From assembly GCA_964349045.1 (NCBI GenBank), contig CAYGFI010000053.1, positions 1 through 25,862 on the forward strand: a stretch of 25,862 nt of DNA. Direction: 5' to 3'. The stretch comes from JACJXF01 sp964349045 (GTDB lineage Bacteria; Bacteroidota; Bacteroidia; Bacteroidales; GCA-2748055). Position numbers and translations under genes: made by a program. Each line of letters starts with the position of its first letter. The first letter of the stretch is position 1. Below are positions 25,189 through 25,862 of the stretch, piece by piece. Below the pieces are notes generated by a model. That model worked only from the letters and a program-made list of their open reading frames with translations. It had not been told where the DNA came from and made no database searches.

Positions 25189-25460
25189 GTCTATATTAAT
25201 TTATTACAATTTTCATGCACAATTACTAACAATGCTACTTACAATTCGCATAGCTACTTACAATTCTCATATACAAATACTTAAAAGCCTTATACACTTT
25301 TACTCACAAGATACTTAAATCCAATTTTTAAATAATATTAAGCAGATTAACTCATTTACAGGATAACTGTAATTGTTAATTAAATTTCTTAATATTGACT
25401 AACTTTGTATCCCAGAGCTTTCAGAAATGCCTGTGATATTTATGACTTTCCAACCTGGAA
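25189..25460 (-). promoter_or_regulatory. AT-rich upstream region of the TPR-kinase genes
   Basis: These 272 bases lie between the small peptide gene and the TPR gene on the same strand. They contain tandem 19-bp repeats close to the TPR start codon and a hairpin overlapping the peptide stop codon. No clear TAnnTTTG element in the minus direction was found. A TAACTTTG on the plus strand (25400-25407) is noted separately. Confidence 0.4.
25234..25271. repeat. Two tandem 19-bp repeats upstream of the TPR membrane protein gene
   Basis: Two adjacent copies of GCTACTTACAATTCGCATA (25234-25252 and 25253-25271) differ by one base (G to T at unit position 14). A looser third copy, ATTACAATTTTCATG, lies at 25203-25217. 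On the minus strand the shared core is ATGNNAATTGTAA. They lie 15-85 bases before the TPR start codon, where an iterated operator would be expected. Confidence 0.8.
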
Positions 25461-25469
25461 TTAAATATC
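25435..25469 (-). other. Stem-loop overlapping the stop codon of the GG-leader peptide gene
   Basis: An 8-bp outer stem (25435-25442 with 25462-25469) encloses a 4-bp inner stem (25448-25451 with 25457-25460). The outer arm includes the last codons and part of the stop codon of the peptide gene. No T-run follows on the minus strand, so RNA stabilisation or processing is as likely as termination. Confidence 0.4.
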
Positions 25470-25631
25470 ATTATTTGGAGGATAACCTGGAGCATCTCCT
25501 GGGTCTGTTTTTATAGGTTCAGTTCCTCCTTTAATGGCATTCATCTGGGAAACATTTAAAGAAAAATGACTAAAATCAGCCATGTTTTTTACGCATACGC
25601 TTTTTGAGAAAAGATTGTTTAAAGTTTTCAT
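25461..25631 (-). CDS. Double-glycine leader peptide, Bacteroidales natural-product-precursor type
   Basis: This is a 56-residue ORF from the ATG at 25631 to the TAA at 25461. It begins MKTLNNLFSKSVCVKNMADF and contains the leader motif FSLNVSQMNAIKGG ending at Gly36, which follows the pattern L-x-x-x-x-M-x-x-I-x-G-G of GG-type leaders in Bacteroidota peptide precursors. The predicted core after cleavage is 20 residues, rich in Pro, Asp and Gly (TEPIKTDPGD, then APGYPPNNDI), with no Cys. Such leaders are cut and exported by peptidase-containing ABC transporters, and some precursors are modified first. No maturase or transporter lies within the window. The role of the product is unknown; family membership is inferred from the leader motif. 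Confidence 0.7.
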   Translation of the reverse strand: MKTLNNLFSKSVCVKNMADFSHFSLNVSQMNAIKGGTEPIKTDPGDAPGYPPNNDI

Positions 25632-25676
25632 TGTTTAATTTTTTGGGGTTATCAGGAATGTGTTCCTATCTCTTAA

Positions 25677-25706
25677 TACCCAAAATGGCATAAACATTAC
25701 CCAAAA
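25677..25706 (-). repeat. Direct repeat pair upstream of the GG-leader peptide gene
   Basis: TACCCAAAA occurs at 25677-25685 and again at 25698-25706, a spacing of 21 bases or two helical turns. On the minus strand these read TTTTGGGTA and lie 46-75 bases before the peptide start codon, a suitable position for promoter elements or paired regulator sites. Otherwise 25632-25834 is AT-rich with long A and T tracts and no ORF. Confidence 0.4.
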
Positions 25707-25834
25707 AAATGAACTTTTTTTAGTTTTTTTTGAAAATATTTTTTAATTCATTGATTATGAATGCGTTATTTTTGTAAAAAAAAGCGATTTTTACCTGAGA
25801 ATTTCATCTTTTTTTCCCGATTTTTACTGATATT

Positions 25835-25862
25835 ATGATAAAAAGGATCCCATATTTCGTCA
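25835..25862 (+). CDS. Possible 5' end of a plus-strand gene leaving the window
   Basis: An ATG at 25835 opens a frame reading MIKRIPYFV up to the window end. A TATTTTTG element on the plus strand about 60 bases upstream fits the -7 consensus. With nine codons visible, the identity is unknown and the call is tentative. Confidence 0.25.

Noticed and set aside
25201..25320. CRISPR-like array in the AT-rich repeats
   Set aside because: The 19-bp units are directly adjacent with no unique spacers and number only two good copies.

Overview
The window looks like a chromosome segment from a member of the Bacteroidota, probably a polysaccharide-degrading, type IX secretion-bearing lineage, assembled from metagenomic or draft data. 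Clues are a SusC-type TonB-dependent receptor, a hybrid two-component system of the HTCS type, a type IX secretion (por) sorting tail, TAnnTTTG-type promoter elements, AT-rich spacers and a 10-N scaffold gap (23932-23941). I saw no rRNA, tRNA, CRISPR array, insertion sequence or phage gene.

Region 1 (1-16.5 kb) is a carbohydrate-utilisation locus. On the minus strand lie a secreted ELWxTDGT-repeat protein with a T9SS tail and then, past a strong hairpin, a SusC-like receptor cut by the window edge. Facing away is a 1407-residue HTCS regulator (plus strand). Next comes a tight minus-strand run that reads, in transcription order, AraC-type regulator, GH43-like glycosidase, GH78 alpha-L-rhamnosidase, GH2 lipoprotein glycosidase. 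The three enzymes are exported and separated by 6 and 24 bases. A rhamnose-capped, galactose- or uronate-containing glycan (rhamnogalacturonan I, arabinogalactan or ulvan type) is a reasonable substrate guess, but the sequence does not settle it.

Region 2 (16.6-21.4 kb), divergent from the AraC gene, holds a cytosolic DUF5107-TPR protein of 1116 residues and a sugar-porter MFS transporter 11 bases downstream. This looks like uptake and intracellular handling of the sugars released by Region 1.

Region 3 (21.4-23.5 kb) is housekeeping: an MnmD-type tRNA wobble-uridine methyltransferase whose promoter is recognisable, a membrane-anchored FKBP-type prolyl isomerase with a clean intrinsic terminator, and a DUF3127 protein whose C-terminus resembles the SSB protein-interaction tip.

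Region 4 (23.6-25.9 kb, minus strand) is the least ordinary part. A 56-residue peptide gene (25461-25631) carries a double-glycine leader of the Bacteroidales natural-product-precursor type. It is followed by a membrane TPR protein with an anti-sigma-like N-terminus, preceded by tandem 19-bp repeats, and then by a small soluble histidine kinase with no sensor domain, which is interrupted by the N gap. A possible plus-strand gene begins at 25835 and leaves the window.
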